A DNA stretch of 64,000 nucleotides, taken from NCBI GenBank assembly GCA_017545595.1, contig JAFWLO010000012.1:62001-126000 (forward strand). Direction: 5' to 3'. Numbering within the stretch: position 1 is the first letter of the stretch; the number at the start of each line of letters is the position of its first letter. Source of the DNA: Candidatus Saccharimonadota bacterium (GTDB lineage Bacteria > Patescibacteriota > Saccharimonadia > Saccharimonadales > Saccharimonadaceae). Position numbers and translations under genes: made by a program. Positions 15,642 to 24,474 of the stretch are shown in pieces. The notes under the pieces were generated by a model that had not been told where the DNA came from, searched no databases, and worked only from the letters and a program-made list of their open reading frames with translations.

Positions 15642-16483
15642 GACTTTTTCAGCCTTTTTCTTGACCTTTTTTCGAATAAATATAAGATACAAGAGAACAA
15701 AAATGCAAAGCAAAGAATGAGGAGCCAAACCGGACAAACTACGACGAAAGAATCGGAAATGTTGACATCTTCTAAGTATTCAACTTCCTGACGGACTTTA
15801 AAGATTCCGAGTTCGGGGGTTTGATCCCAGACATATTCAGAATAGTGCGTCGTCCCGGGGATGACGATAACGGATTTTTCCTCTTCTTCGTTTGAGTAGA
15901 GTTCTTCCCCCGTTATAGCGGATTCAATAGACATCTTGAAACTTGCACCAGTATGAACGTTCCCTGTGTTCGTTAGGACTACATTCGACTTTATTGGTGA
16001 ACTTAAGAAAAAATGGCCGATTTTGTTTTCTATAACGGAACCGGATTTTTTTGTTTCTCCAGAAATTGTCGAATATAGAAGAACTGCAACTTGACTTTTA
16101 TTAGAAACAGAAACTCCGACTCGAGAATCTGATTCTTGAATGGTTGGACGAACGAGGAAAGCTGCATATTGACCGCCGGCAGGAGCATCTTCAGGAACAG
16201 TAATTCGATATTTTATAGATTTTTTTCCGCCGTTCTCTAGCTCTCCTTCTTTTTCTTCGAGCTCAATCCAATCGACGATTTGGTTATAATCCATCGGGTA
16301 GTCAAAATACACATCGTAAGTTTCATTTTCGAAACTTAGCGGAGCGACAGAAACGGTATAACTAACCGGCTCCTCATCATTCTTTGGATCAATAACAAAA
16401 AATTCTCCTTCGTAAACTTCGCCCGGAGATAGATTTACTTCCTGAAAACCAGTCGAAACAGCGATCGCTAAGTTTTTTGACAT
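15638..16483 (-). CDS. DUF916-like surface protein, paralogue 3, without visible signal peptide
   Basis: 281 residues. The frame starts directly at the mature-domain motif (STGFQEVNLSPGEVYEG), followed by APLSF, YNQIVDWIEL, VPEDAPAGGQYAAFL, NTGNVHTGA, PGTTHYSEYVW, a C-terminal membrane helix after VVCPVW and a basic tail. Unlike its three paralogues it has no signal peptide: an in-frame TAA lies four codons before the ATG, and neither other frame in the 67-base gap encodes a hydrophobic segment. It may have lost export, use another route, or be a decaying copy. The rest of the protein is intact. It sits just after the secreted subunit A gene. Confidence 0.65.
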   Translation of the reverse strand: MSKNLAIAVSTGFQEVNLSPGEVYEGEFFVIDPKNDEEPVSYTVSVAPLSFENETYDVYFDYPMDYNQIVDWIELEEKEGELENGGKKSIKYRITVPEDAPAGGQYAAFLVRPTIQESDSRVGVSVSNKSQVAVLLYSTISGETKKSGSVIENKIGHFFLSSPIKSNVVLTNTGNVHTGASFKMSIESAITGEELYSNEEEEKSVIVIPGTTHYSEYVWDQTPELGIFKVRQEVEYLEDVNISDSFVVVCPVWLLILCFAFLFSCILYLFEKRSRKRLKKS

Positions 16484-16550
16484 AAGTTTAGTTTAGCAGA
16501 TTTTGGAAGTTTTAGATTTCTTATTTTGGTTTTTATCCGTATCTCTGTTT

Positions 16551-17300
16551 CTAGCTAGCGTTGATATGAAGAGTGTAGATGACCGAGCCAGTATAAGAGC
16601 CGGCGACTGCGTCCATTCCAGCAGTAAAACCGTATTGAGCTTCAAAGGTTTCTGGGCCGATGTAAGTGTTAGCATGACCATTGACGGTTCTGAAGGTGTT
16701 TCCCGACGCAACGTTCGCGGAATTGTTCTTCGCGGGGATAAGATGAAAATTCCCAAAAGTTCCGACGGCGGAAGTCGAGAAAGATGAACCGCTGTAAGTT
16801 TTAGCGACGCCGTTGATTTTCATGAGCCAGTTCGCAGTTGTTCCGGAAAGGGGATTCGTCGCAGGATCGGTCGACTTAATTCGGTATGTTATGGCGTTGT
16901 CGGAGGGGATCATAGCGGCGTATCCGTCGGAGACATCTTCAGACTCAGCACTAACAGTCCAGCCATTAGAGCAATTTCCAGAGAGACGAGCGGAAGCGTC
17001 AGGATTTGGGTCGGAAATGTAGTTACACGTGACTTCGTAAGTGGTTTTTCCGAAGTTTTCTGTCGAGTCCATGAGAGAAAAAGTTCCGATATAAGAGTTT
17101 GTCACGTCGTCATAAGTCGAAACATTGGTATCGTAAGCATGATCAATAGCTGAAAAGGCGAGATAGCCGAGGACTGTCGCAGAGACGGTATCTTCTGAAT
17201 CAACAAGAAGGGTTCCGGCATAGGAGCGATTCGGTAAAGTAGCCACGGATAAACCGAGAACTATTCCTAGAGATAGCGCGAGTCTTGCGGACTTTAGCAT
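16551..17300 (-). CDS. Secreted subunit A, pilin/coat-like beta protein
   Basis: 249 residues with a signal peptide (cleavage near RSYAG). The mature protein contains a Cys pair (VTCNY and GNCSNGW) that could form a disulfide, a NGWTVSAESE strand and the C-terminal AGSYTGSVIYTLHINAS shared with subunits B and C. It has no membrane anchor. A TTGACA/TAAAAT promoter and an AGAGGTG ribosome binding site lie upstream. It is the first gene of the 17.3-11.8 kb surface locus. Its role is inferred from the pairing with anchor proteins. Confidence 0.65.
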   Translation of the reverse strand: MLKSARLALSLGIVLGLSVATLPNRSYAGTLLVDSEDTVSATVLGYLAFSAIDHAYDTNVSTYDDVTNSYIGTFSLMDSTENFGKTTYEVTCNYISDPNPDASARLSGNCSNGWTVSAESEDVSDGYAAMIPSDNAITYRIKSTDPATNPLSGTTANWLMKINGVAKTYSGSSFSTSAVGTFGNFHLIPAKNNSANVASGNTFRTVNGHANTYIGPETFEAQYGFTAGMDAVAGSYTGSVIYTLHINAS

Positions 17301-17338
17301 TATACCTTAATTCACCTCTTAATTATTTTCTTATGTTT

Positions 17339-17368
17339 ATTTTATCTCAAACCGGATATGTTTGTCAA
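17339..17368 (-). promoter_or_regulatory. Promoter of secreted subunit A and the surface locus
   Basis: On the minus strand TTGACA (17363-17368) and TAAAAT (17339-17344) are 18 bases apart. A leader of about 30 bases follows. Confidence 0.7.
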
Positions 17369-17376
17369 GAGCCTCA

Positions 17377-20300
17377 CTACTCCGAACGAAGAGCTTCTAC
17401 AGGGTCTTTTCTTGATGCGGTTTTTGCAGGAATTAATCCGCCAATCAATGTCAAAATGACGCTCAGAACTATGAGAATTATTGCGGAGGAGACAGCAAGG
17501 CTCGCGTTGAGCGGGATATTGCCGGTGAAGGAATGTATAACGGAATTGATGACCGGAATAAGTGCATAGGAAATACCAATTCCGAACAAACCGGAGAGAA
17601 GTCCTATAATGAAGGTTTCTGCGTTGAAAATGCTCGAGATATTATGTTTTGAGGCGCCGATCGCACGAAGAATGCCGATTTCTTTTGTTCGTTCATATAC
17701 GGAGATATAAGTTATGACACCAATCATGATGCTCGAGACGATAAGAGAAATGGATACAAAAGCAATAAGAACATAAGACACGGCGTCGACAATTACCTTT
17801 ACGCTCGACATAAGAATTCCAGTTGCATCGGAATAATTGATTTGTTTGTCTTTTTCTACGGAGTCGTTATAATTTTTGATAAAGGCGAGGAAATTATCTT
17901 TTCCTTCAAAACTCTCAAAATAAAGAGCAATATAAGTCGGAGCGTCGAGATCTTGATAACCTAGACTAATCAAATTAGTTTTTTGAGTTGTTTTCGTGTT
18001 GTTCATCATGCTCTGCATAACTCGCATGAGTTCGTCTTCGGAAAAGTTAAGCGTAAAAGCTGAAGTTATCGCCGAAGGATCAATGTTGAAACTTTTCGCG
18101 AAAGTTGAGGAAACGTATGCAACCAAATCTCCGACCTCAGTTAAAACTTCGGCCTTGATTTTTATCTCTGTCATGGTTTTTGCGAGCTCTTTTATCGTCG
18201 CAGAAAGTTCGGGGCTAGAAATAATTCCCTCTTTTATTGCGGAGTAAAGCATATCATTTTTCTTAGCGACGGGGTCTTCCGGATCTTCTGTTAAGCTCGG
18301 GTCGATTGTGCTATACGCGGCAACGTAGGGTTCATAAAAAGATTTCAAAATTCCAGAGAAAACGGTTTTTAGCGCCTCTTTTGGCATTTTGTAAGTTTGT
18401 TCCAAAGATGACAGTTTTTCTCCCGGCTCGAACTCGTTCAAGTATTTTTCTACGAATACGTCAGAATCAGATTTTTTGAAGGTTTCTGGAAGGGAGGAGT
18501 AGAACTGCTCAAGAAAAGTCTCTAAGGTCGATTTCAGCTCGGATTCGGCGGGGGTCGTGTCGATATTTATCGACTCGGCGATTTCAGTCATTCTGGTTTC
18601 GATTGCGCTCGAGAGAGCGGACTCGTCGATTGTAATGTTGAATGTTTGGGCTAGCTTTTCGTTATCAACAGAAACCAAGTCAGAAAAGCCATAGTCAAAG
18701 CGATTTTCTTCTTGGTCGAAGCGATTATTTGAGAAAACATCTATTTCGGGATTGTCAAGTTGCTTTTTGACGATTTCTGTGTTCTTGCTAGAATTTATTA
18801 TATACTCAATTAGCTCCGGACGGAAGTTGACACCTTCGTTTAATGATGCTGTGGTTGTTCCTTCTTTCCTAGAGACGATGCCAACGACTTTAAGTTTTAT
18901 TGACTTGTTATTATAAACGTTTTCTAAATAAGCCTTGTCTCCGGACATTTCTTCATAGGCGCTATATTTCTCGTTATAAGAATATAAGTCAGCGGGGAGA
19001 ATAAGTCGAAGGTCTAGGTTTAATAAATCTTCATAGCTGAGCTCAAGAGACTCGTTGTTTATCTCTACGCTTTCTCCAGAGAGAAGTTTCGTAACGAGAG
19101 TTGTGAGTTCTTTTGTGTCTTTAAGGCCGAGTTCGTAGGCGAGATAATCGCTTATAACACCCTTTGTGCTCAAATTTATAACGAGTTCATCATATTTTTC
19201 TGGCCAGCGCCCAGCGAGAACGTCGTATTGAGAATTTAAGGTTTCTTGGTCGGTATTTATTTGAGAATAGATAGATGAAAAAGTCGAGAAAGAACCCATC
19301 ATGGAATTTTCTCCAAACATTGAGGAGAAAAGGTCGCTCGGGTTCAATTTTACGACGGAGTTAGTTTTGTCGATTGTGTAAATATTCGGCTCGACAGAAT
19401 AACCGTAGCTTACGGAAGAAAGGTCATTCTTCAAACTTTCTCGGTTTTTCTCGAGGTGAGACTTGAAACTTTTTGTGTCATTCGTGCTGACGGATTTTAG
19501 GGTGTTGGCGAGAAGGGGATATTCGCGGACTTCGGAGTCAGAAGAATCGTTGTTATCAGCAGATTCTTCTAAAGCATCTTCATCTATCGGCGCAAGGAGA
19601 TTTTCTAAAGAGAAAGATTCCTCCATAATAGTCAGGGGATAAGATGAGAGTGTATCTTCTTGAATTGAATCGATGTATCTCTGGAAGCCGGTCGAGATAG
19701 CTAGAATAAGGGCAATACCAATTATTCCGATGCTTCCGGCGAAGGCGACGAGAACAGTTCTTCCCTTTTTCGTGAGAAGATTATTAAAAGATAGCGAGAG
19801 TGCCGTGAGAAAAGACATTTTCGTTTTCTTGTCTTTTTTTCGGGCTTTTGTAAATTTTTCTGGGTTTAGTTCGGGATTTTCTGGAGTTTTTTCGGAAAGT
19901 TTATGCTGTTTAGAATTATTTGTTTCGTCTTTTGTGATGACGCCGTCTTTGAGGTTAATAATCCGAGTGGAATATTTTTTCGCGAGATCGGGATTGTGCG
20001 TAACCATGATTATTAGTTTTTCCCGAGCGATAACACGAAGCAGTTCCATGATTTGGACGGAAGTTTCCGAATCGAGGGCGCCGGTCGGTTCGTCGGCAAG
20101 AATAATGTCGGGGTCATTCACGAGAGCTCGGGCGATTGCTACGCGTTGCATCTGACCGCCGGAAAGTTGGGCGGGGCGTTTGTTGATATGGTCGCCAAGC
20201 CCGACACTTTCGAGCGCCTTCTTTGCGCGACGCTTTCCTTCGCGCTTCGAAATGCCAGATAGAGTCAGAGCAAGACGGACGTTCGAAAGAATAGTCTGAT

Positions 20301-20589
20301 GAGAAATAAGGTTATAACTTTGAAAGACAAAACCGATACGATGATTGCGGTATGCGTCCCAATCGGAACTTTTGTAGTTTTTTGTCGAAACTCCGTCGAT
20401 GATAAGATCGCCAGAAGTGTAATGGTCGAGGCCGCCGATGATGTTCAAGAGAGTGGTCTTCCCAGAGCCGGAGGGACCGAGAATAGAAACAAAACCCGAA
20501 TCAGGAAAATCGAGAGAAACTTCCTTTAGCGCCTTTTGTTTGAGGTCGCCAAGGGTATAAATCTTGGTGATTTTATTTAACTTTAACAC
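17377..20589 (-). CDS. ABC transporter, ATPase fused to FtsX/MacB-type permease
   Basis: 1070 residues. The N-terminal ATPase has Walker A GPSGSGKTTL (residue 39), signature LSGGQMQR, Walker B IILADEPTGALD and the switch His in VTHNP. A linker leads to the first membrane helix (about residue 270). An external domain of roughly 640 residues follows, much longer than in typical MacB, and then three helices from about residue 940. This is the type VII (mechanotransmission) layout, which moves extracytoplasmic substrates such as lipoproteins, peptides or toxins rather than passing them through the membrane. The start is GTG at 20587-20589; an in-frame stop lies six codons upstream, and GGGAAGGG serves as ribosome binding site. 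No outer-membrane partner is expected in this cell type. Confidence 0.9.
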   Translation of the reverse strand: MLKLNKITKIYTLGDLKQKALKEVSLDFPDSGFVSILGPSGSGKTTLLNIIGGLDHYTSGDLIIDGVSTKNYKSSDWDAYRNHRIGFVFQSYNLISHQTILSNVRLALTLSGISKREGKRRAKKALESVGLGDHINKRPAQLSGGQMQRVAIARALVNDPDIILADEPTGALDSETSVQIMELLRVIAREKLIIMVTHNPDLAKKYSTRIINLKDGVITKDETNNSKQHKLSEKTPENPELNPEKFTKARKKDKKTKMSFLTALSLSFNNLLTKKGRTVLVAFAGSIGIIGIALILAISTGFQRYIDSIQEDTLSSYPLTIMEESFSLENLLAPIDEDALEESADNNDSSDSEVREYPLLANTLKSVSTNDTKSFKSHLEKNRESLKNDLSSVSYGYSVEPNIYTIDKTNSVVKLNPSDLFSSMFGENSMMGSFSTFSSIYSQINTDQETLNSQYDVLAGRWPEKYDELVINLSTKGVISDYLAYELGLKDTKELTTLVTKLLSGESVEINNESLELSYEDLLNLDLRLILPADLYSYNEKYSAYEEMSGDKAYLENVYNNKSIKLKVVGIVSRKEGTTTASLNEGVNFRPELIEYIINSSKNTEIVKKQLDNPEIDVFSNNRFDQEENRFDYGFSDLVSVDNEKLAQTFNITIDESALSSAIETRMTEIAESINIDTTPAESELKSTLETFLEQFYSSLPETFKKSDSDVFVEKYLNEFEPGEKLSSLEQTYKMPKEALKTVFSGILKSFYEPYVAAYSTIDPSLTEDPEDPVAKKNDMLYSAIKEGIISSPELSATIKELAKTMTEIKIKAEVLTEVGDLVAYVSSTFAKSFNIDPSAITSAFTLNFSEDELMRVMQSMMNNTKTTQKTNLISLGYQDLDAPTYIALYFESFEGKDNFLAFIKNYNDSVEKDKQINYSDATGILMSSVKVIVDAVSYVLIAFVSISLIVSSIMIGVITYISVYERTKEIGILRAIGASKHNISSIFNAETFIIGLLSGLFGIGISYALIPVINSVIHSFTGNIPLNASLAVSSAIILIVLSVILTLIGGLIPAKTASRKDPVEALRSE

Positions 20590-20724
20590 TAAAAACTCGC
20601 AGTTTTAGCCCTTCCCTTTTGTACTATGTATATTATATATGTCGAGGCGAAGGAAGACAAGGAGGAAGTTTGAAGTTTTCGAATTTTTAATGATATTAGA
20701 CTGCAAAATGAGCATAGAAACAAA

Positions 20725-20747
20725 AATAATCCCCTCGGGGGATTTTT
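20725..20747 (-). terminator. tRNA-Leu terminator
   Basis: AATCCCC and GGGGATT pair around a 3-base loop; the minus strand ends in ATTATTTTTG. Confidence 0.7.
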
Positions 20748-20748
20748 C

Positions 20749-20838
20749 TGGTGCGCCTGACTAGACTCGAACTAGCACAGCACTAAAATGGCCACTACCA
20801 CCTCAAGGTAGCGTGTCTACCAATTCCACCACAGGCGC
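20749..20838 (-). tRNA. tRNA-Leu (GAG)
   Basis: Class II tRNA with a long variable arm. Stem CTACC/GGTAG encloses TTGAGGT with anticodon GAG. CCA is encoded. Confidence 0.95.
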
Positions 20839-20939
20839 AAATTATAAATGAACTTCTTTATTATAACATACTTTTTTGGATTTTTGGAGGATTTTTTAGA
20901 AAATATGGATTTTTGTCAAGTTTTTTACCATTTTTCACA

Positions 20940-20960
20940 TAATATATATATATATATATT
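20940..20960. repeat. TA dinucleotide run
   Basis: About nine AT/TA units in a row, 13 bases after the end of the oligopeptide-binding gene on its strand. It is self-complementary and prone to slippage. No regulatory role is evident. Confidence 0.8.
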
Positions 20961-20972
20961 CAGATTTTAATT

Positions 20973-22703
20973 TTACGGAGTGCGGTTTTTTCTGGTTTTC
21001 TCGACACCCCAGTATTTTACGTCAACAAAACGATCGGTCGGAGAGACAAGGGTAACATCTTCGGAGAAAGGTTTGACATTTTTGTCGAAATAGTAGCTCA
21101 TATTGACTTGATAGAGGCCTATCGACGGAGCGTCCTCTATCCACCTCTTTAAGAATGCCTCGTATTTTTGCTTCTTTTGGTTTAAGTCGGCAGTTTCTCG
21201 AGCAGAAAGAATCATATCGTCAGCGATTGAACTGTTGTAGTTAGAAAGGTTGAGACCGGACTGGTTTGCTTGAGATGAGTGATAATAGACTAAGAGGTCG
21301 GGGTTTGCGCCGAGCTCGATCTCATAGATAAGGAGGTCATAACTTCGGTTTGCGATGACGTTCACGACGAATTCTTGGCCTGGGTCGTATGTCTGGAGAT
21401 TCACCTTAAAACCGAGGGATTCGAGCTGACCAGAGATATCCTCGGCGAGGCTCGGAAAATAGCCCGTGTTAATTGTGACGAGGTTAAGAGTTTTCTCTTC
21501 GGAACTAGAGACGATATTTCTAGCAGATTCGACATCAAGGGCGGGAAGTTCGGGCCAGGTTTCGAGCTCGAGCTGAGACTTCAGAATAGGGTAATCTAGG
21601 GGTTGCTCATCACCAATAGTCGAGCGAACTTCGTTTACGTCAAGGCCGGATTGAATTGCCTTCCGCAGGCTCTTATTTTTAAGAGCGCCATTTCGAGTGT
21701 TCATGAATAGAAAAACGCCAGAATTGATCTTTGTTTGCTTTTCATAGATGGTTTTTGAAGAAATCTCTTTCGAGTCGGTCGGGAGAAGCTCGGCGGTTGC
21801 GGTCGCTGAGCCGGATTTTATGGCGGATTTTATATCGTCGGTCGTCAAATAAGCATGAACGACAAAATTTTCAATTTTAGGCTCACCACGGTAATAATGT
21901 TCGTTCGCGGATAAATAAATCATAGACTCACCAGTTGAACCGACGACCTGAGAAGCGTTATGGGAAAAAGGCCCAGAAGAGACGGGACTCGAAGAGAAAC
22001 TCGATTCGAGAAGAGTCGAAGGATCGACATTTTCTAAAATGTGTTTTGGCAAAATCGGGAAGTCGAGAGCAGAGGCAAACTCAGAATAAACCGCAGGAAG
22101 TTCAAAAACAATTTCCCCAGAAGCGTTCTCGGAAACCTGGACGCGATTGAGGTTAGAAGAGTAGTTCGAAACTACGTTTGGATTTTTGATTAAGTTAGCT
22201 GTAAAAATTACGTCTTCACTTGTTAGCGGTTCTCCATCAGACCATTTTAGATTATCTCGGAGCTTGACTGTCCAGGTTTTTCCGGAGCCATCGGAGCGAA
22301 CGGATTTCGCGAGGGCGTTTCCGACGTGACCGGAAGAATCGGAAGTTGTCAGTCCAGAGAAGAGGAGTTTCGAGAGAACCTTTTCGCTGTTTGTTGAGGC
22401 AAAGAGAGGGTTCAGGGAGCTGACCTTTCCGAGAGTGGCTTCGGTGTAAGTTCCGCCGTAAGTGTAAGCTTCGACGGAATAAGAATCAGAAAACCACAAA
22501 CTCTGAGTCACCGCGAGCATGAACAGGGCAATAACAATTAAAGCCCATTCAAGAACAAAAAGACGAACATCGCCAATATGGGGAAGGCGCTTCAGAAAGT
22601 TCTCCTTGATATGGCGCTCGCCAGAAAGAGCGGCTTGCTCAGAAAAGAGATGAAGTCGCTGCCTTGAAGATTGTTGCCCACGCTTTTTGAAAGGAGTTTT
22701 CAT
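20973..22703 (-). CDS. Membrane-anchored oligopeptide-binding protein (SBP family 5)
   Basis: 576 residues. A cytoplasmic N-terminal tail of about 50 residues is followed by one membrane helix (WALIVIALFMLAVTQSLWF) and a large external domain. Family signatures include SLNPLFAS, a WTVKLRDNLKWSDGEPLTSEDVIF-type stretch near residue 140, GPFSHN, and a C-terminal region with VNVIANRSYDLLIYE. OppA/DppA-like proteins bind peptides for uptake. No permease or ATPase genes adjoin, so the partner is elsewhere or the protein acts as a peptide scavenger or receptor. It is anchored by a helix rather than by a lipobox. It starts one base after the secG stop and is co-transcribed with it. Confidence 0.88.
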   Translation of the reverse strand: MKTPFKKRGQQSSRQRLHLFSEQAALSGERHIKENFLKRLPHIGDVRLFVLEWALIVIALFMLAVTQSLWFSDSYSVEAYTYGGTYTEATLGKVSSLNPLFASTNSEKVLSKLLFSGLTTSDSSGHVGNALAKSVRSDGSGKTWTVKLRDNLKWSDGEPLTSEDVIFTANLIKNPNVVSNYSSNLNRVQVSENASGEIVFELPAVYSEFASALDFPILPKHILENVDPSTLLESSFSSSPVSSGPFSHNASQVVGSTGESMIYLSANEHYYRGEPKIENFVVHAYLTTDDIKSAIKSGSATATAELLPTDSKEISSKTIYEKQTKINSGVFLFMNTRNGALKNKSLRKAIQSGLDVNEVRSTIGDEQPLDYPILKSQLELETWPELPALDVESARNIVSSSEEKTLNLVTINTGYFPSLAEDISGQLESLGFKVNLQTYDPGQEFVVNVIANRSYDLLIYEIELGANPDLLVYYHSSQANQSGLNLSNYNSSIADDMILSARETADLNQKKQKYEAFLKRWIEDAPSIGLYQVNMSYYFDKNVKPFSEDVTLVSPTDRFVDVKYWGVEKTRKNRTP

Positions 22704-22704
22704 G

Positions 22705-22932
22705 TTATGAAGGAATTAGTAATAGTCCTAGAATAGAGAGAATAAAAATGACGGCGACGACTATGGTCGCGTTAAAGAGGGATTTGTCGAGACCACGACG
22801 AGTCGTGTAGAGTTCGCCGGAGCCACCGAGGCCAGCCCCGAGAGAAGCGCCGCGCTGTTGAAGCAGAACCAAAAGAACAACGAGGACAGCGGAGATGAGA
22901 ATTGTTACTTGTAAAACAGGAACTAGATTCAT
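22705..22932 (-). CDS. secG: Preprotein translocase subunit SecG
   Basis: 75 residues with two membrane helices (about 5-25 and 50-73) separated by the typical loop LLQQRGASLGAGLGGSGE. SecG assists SecYE in protein export. A promoter with TTGAAT and TATAAT lies 9 bases before the ATG. The oligopeptide-binding gene follows after a single base. Confidence 0.9.
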   Translation of the reverse strand: MNLVPVLQVTILISAVLVVLLVLLQQRGASLGAGLGGSGELYTTRRGLDKSLFNATIVVAVIFILSILGLLLIPS

Positions 22933-22941
22933 AATGTATTA

Positions 22942-22970
22942 ATTATAAATAATTTCTCTTAAATATTCAA
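22942..22970 (-). promoter_or_regulatory. secG promoter
   Basis: On the minus strand TTGAAT (22965-22970) and TATAAT (22942-22947) are 17 bases apart. Confidence 0.65.
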
Positions 22971-23058
22971 GTTTTTTAGCGTTTCTCGGATTGCTAACAG
23001 AGAAAGACGGAGATTTTAGAGAACTTTTCGTGATTTGATTCAGTCTAGAGAATTTTAA

Positions 23059-24456
23059 TTAGCGACCAAGGAGACGTTTGCGTTTGAGAAGAGTGTGGTA
23101 GGTGATAGCAAAACGGTGGGCTTCTTCGTCGATTCGAGCGATTAGGCGAGCGACGTGAGAACTCGGGGCGAAGCGAACGGTTTTAAAATATGGTTTCTCG
23201 GAATTGTCGAGATTTTCTGGGTTGGAGGGTTTTTGCGTAAATTCCTGGGCCGAGAGAGAGACTTCCGATTCGGCGCTTTCGACAAATTCGGGGGCTTTCG
23301 GAGCGGACTTTCGACGCTTTTTTACTGGGACGATGATTTTGACTGGGGCGGATTTTGAGTGATCGCCGGATTTGTCGCGGCCAATCACAGGGATTTTAAG
23401 GTCTTTTAGAAGGGGTAAAATAGCGGAGACCTGAGGAGCGCCACCGTCGAGAATGATTAGGTCGGGAAGTTCCCATTCGGAGTGTTTTAGACGACGAGAG
23501 ATGACTTCTTTGAGGGAGGCAGTGTCATTGTTTTGTTGGTTTTTCAATTTGAACTTTCGGTATTCTGAGCGGTCGGAGACGCCGTTCACGAAGACAACCA
23601 TAGAGGCGACGACGTCTTCGCCGGATTGATGAGAGATGTCGTAGCCTTCGATTCGGCGAGGAGGGTCGCTCAACTTCAAGAGACGTTTCAGCTCGAGGAG
23701 AGCTTGATCGGAAGAGATGTCAAGAAATTCCTTATCAGAGAAAACTATTTTGTTTTTTAGGCCTTTGAGCCCGAAGAGTTCGTTGCGAAGCTCCGCGGCG
23801 CGTTCGAAATTTCCCTTTTTGGCCTCGAATTTCATTTCTCGTTCGAGGTCTTTCAAGAGTTCGTCGCGTTCGCCCTCGAGATAGCGAATGAGACTTTGGA
23901 GACTTTTTTTATATTCTTCTGGGGTTGTTTTTCCAATTTCTATACCAGGGGTGAGGCCAAGGTCGGTCTCGAGAGATTTTTTGCCGGTGTAAGGTTTTAT
24001 GTAGTGAGGAAAGATTTTTCTAAGAATGCGGAGAGCGACGGCAATAGAGTGTTTTGCGTAGAAAGGGCCGATGTACGTCGCGTCGTCGCCGAGAGGTTGG
24101 CGAGTCATAGAGACGTAGGGAATCTCCGAGTCCATATCGATTCTGACGTAAGAAACGGTTTTGTCGTCACGGAGGAGAATGTTCCACTTCGGCATATAGC
24201 GCTTTATCATTTCGCTCTCAAGAAAGAGAGCATCCATCTCAGTATCAACAACAATCCAATCGGTCGTATAGATTTCGTCAACTAAGGCAGAAGTTTTGAC
24301 GTCGCGATCCTTTGGGTTTTGGAAATAACTGCGGACGCGGTTTTTGAGGACGGCGGCCTTTCCGACATAGATAATTTCGCCAGACTTGTTCTTATGAAAA
24401 TATACCCCTGGGGCCGAGGGGAGAGTTTTTAATTTTTTCTTCAAGGCTTCATTCAT
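23059..24456 (-). CDS. uvrC: UvrC excinuclease subunit, C-terminally short
   Basis: Nucleotide excision repair nuclease that cuts both sides of a lesion with UvrB. The GIY-YIG domain is at the N terminus (APGVYFHKNKSGEIIYVGKA), the UVR motif (KGNFERAAELRNE) near residue 215 and the RNase H-like domain from about residue 265 (RIEGYDISHQSGED, DLIILDGGAPQ). It is 465 residues; UvrC is usually about 600. The tail after the RNase H-like domain is a short basic helix ending KRKRLLGR, so the tandem helix-hairpin-helix region that helps the 5' cut is missing. The Cys cluster found in many UvrCs is also absent. It lies 18 bases after a small membrane-protein gene and probably shares its transcript. 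Confidence 0.9.
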   Translation of the reverse strand: MNEALKKKLKTLPSAPGVYFHKNKSGEIIYVGKAAVLKNRVRSYFQNPKDRDVKTSALVDEIYTTDWIVVDTEMDALFLESEMIKRYMPKWNILLRDDKTVSYVRIDMDSEIPYVSMTRQPLGDDATYIGPFYAKHSIAVALRILRKIFPHYIKPYTGKKSLETDLGLTPGIEIGKTTPEEYKKSLQSLIRYLEGERDELLKDLEREMKFEAKKGNFERAAELRNELFGLKGLKNKIVFSDKEFLDISSDQALLELKRLLKLSDPPRRIEGYDISHQSGEDVVASMVVFVNGVSDRSEYRKFKLKNQQNNDTASLKEVISRRLKHSEWELPDLIILDGGAPQVSAILPLLKDLKIPVIGRDKSGDHSKSAPVKIIVPVKKRRKSAPKAPEFVESAESEVSLSAQEFTQKPSNPENLDNSEKPYFKTVRFAPSSHVARLIARIDEEAHRFAITYHTLLKRKRLLGR

Positions 24457-24474
24457 GTTTGTTTTTGAGGAAAA

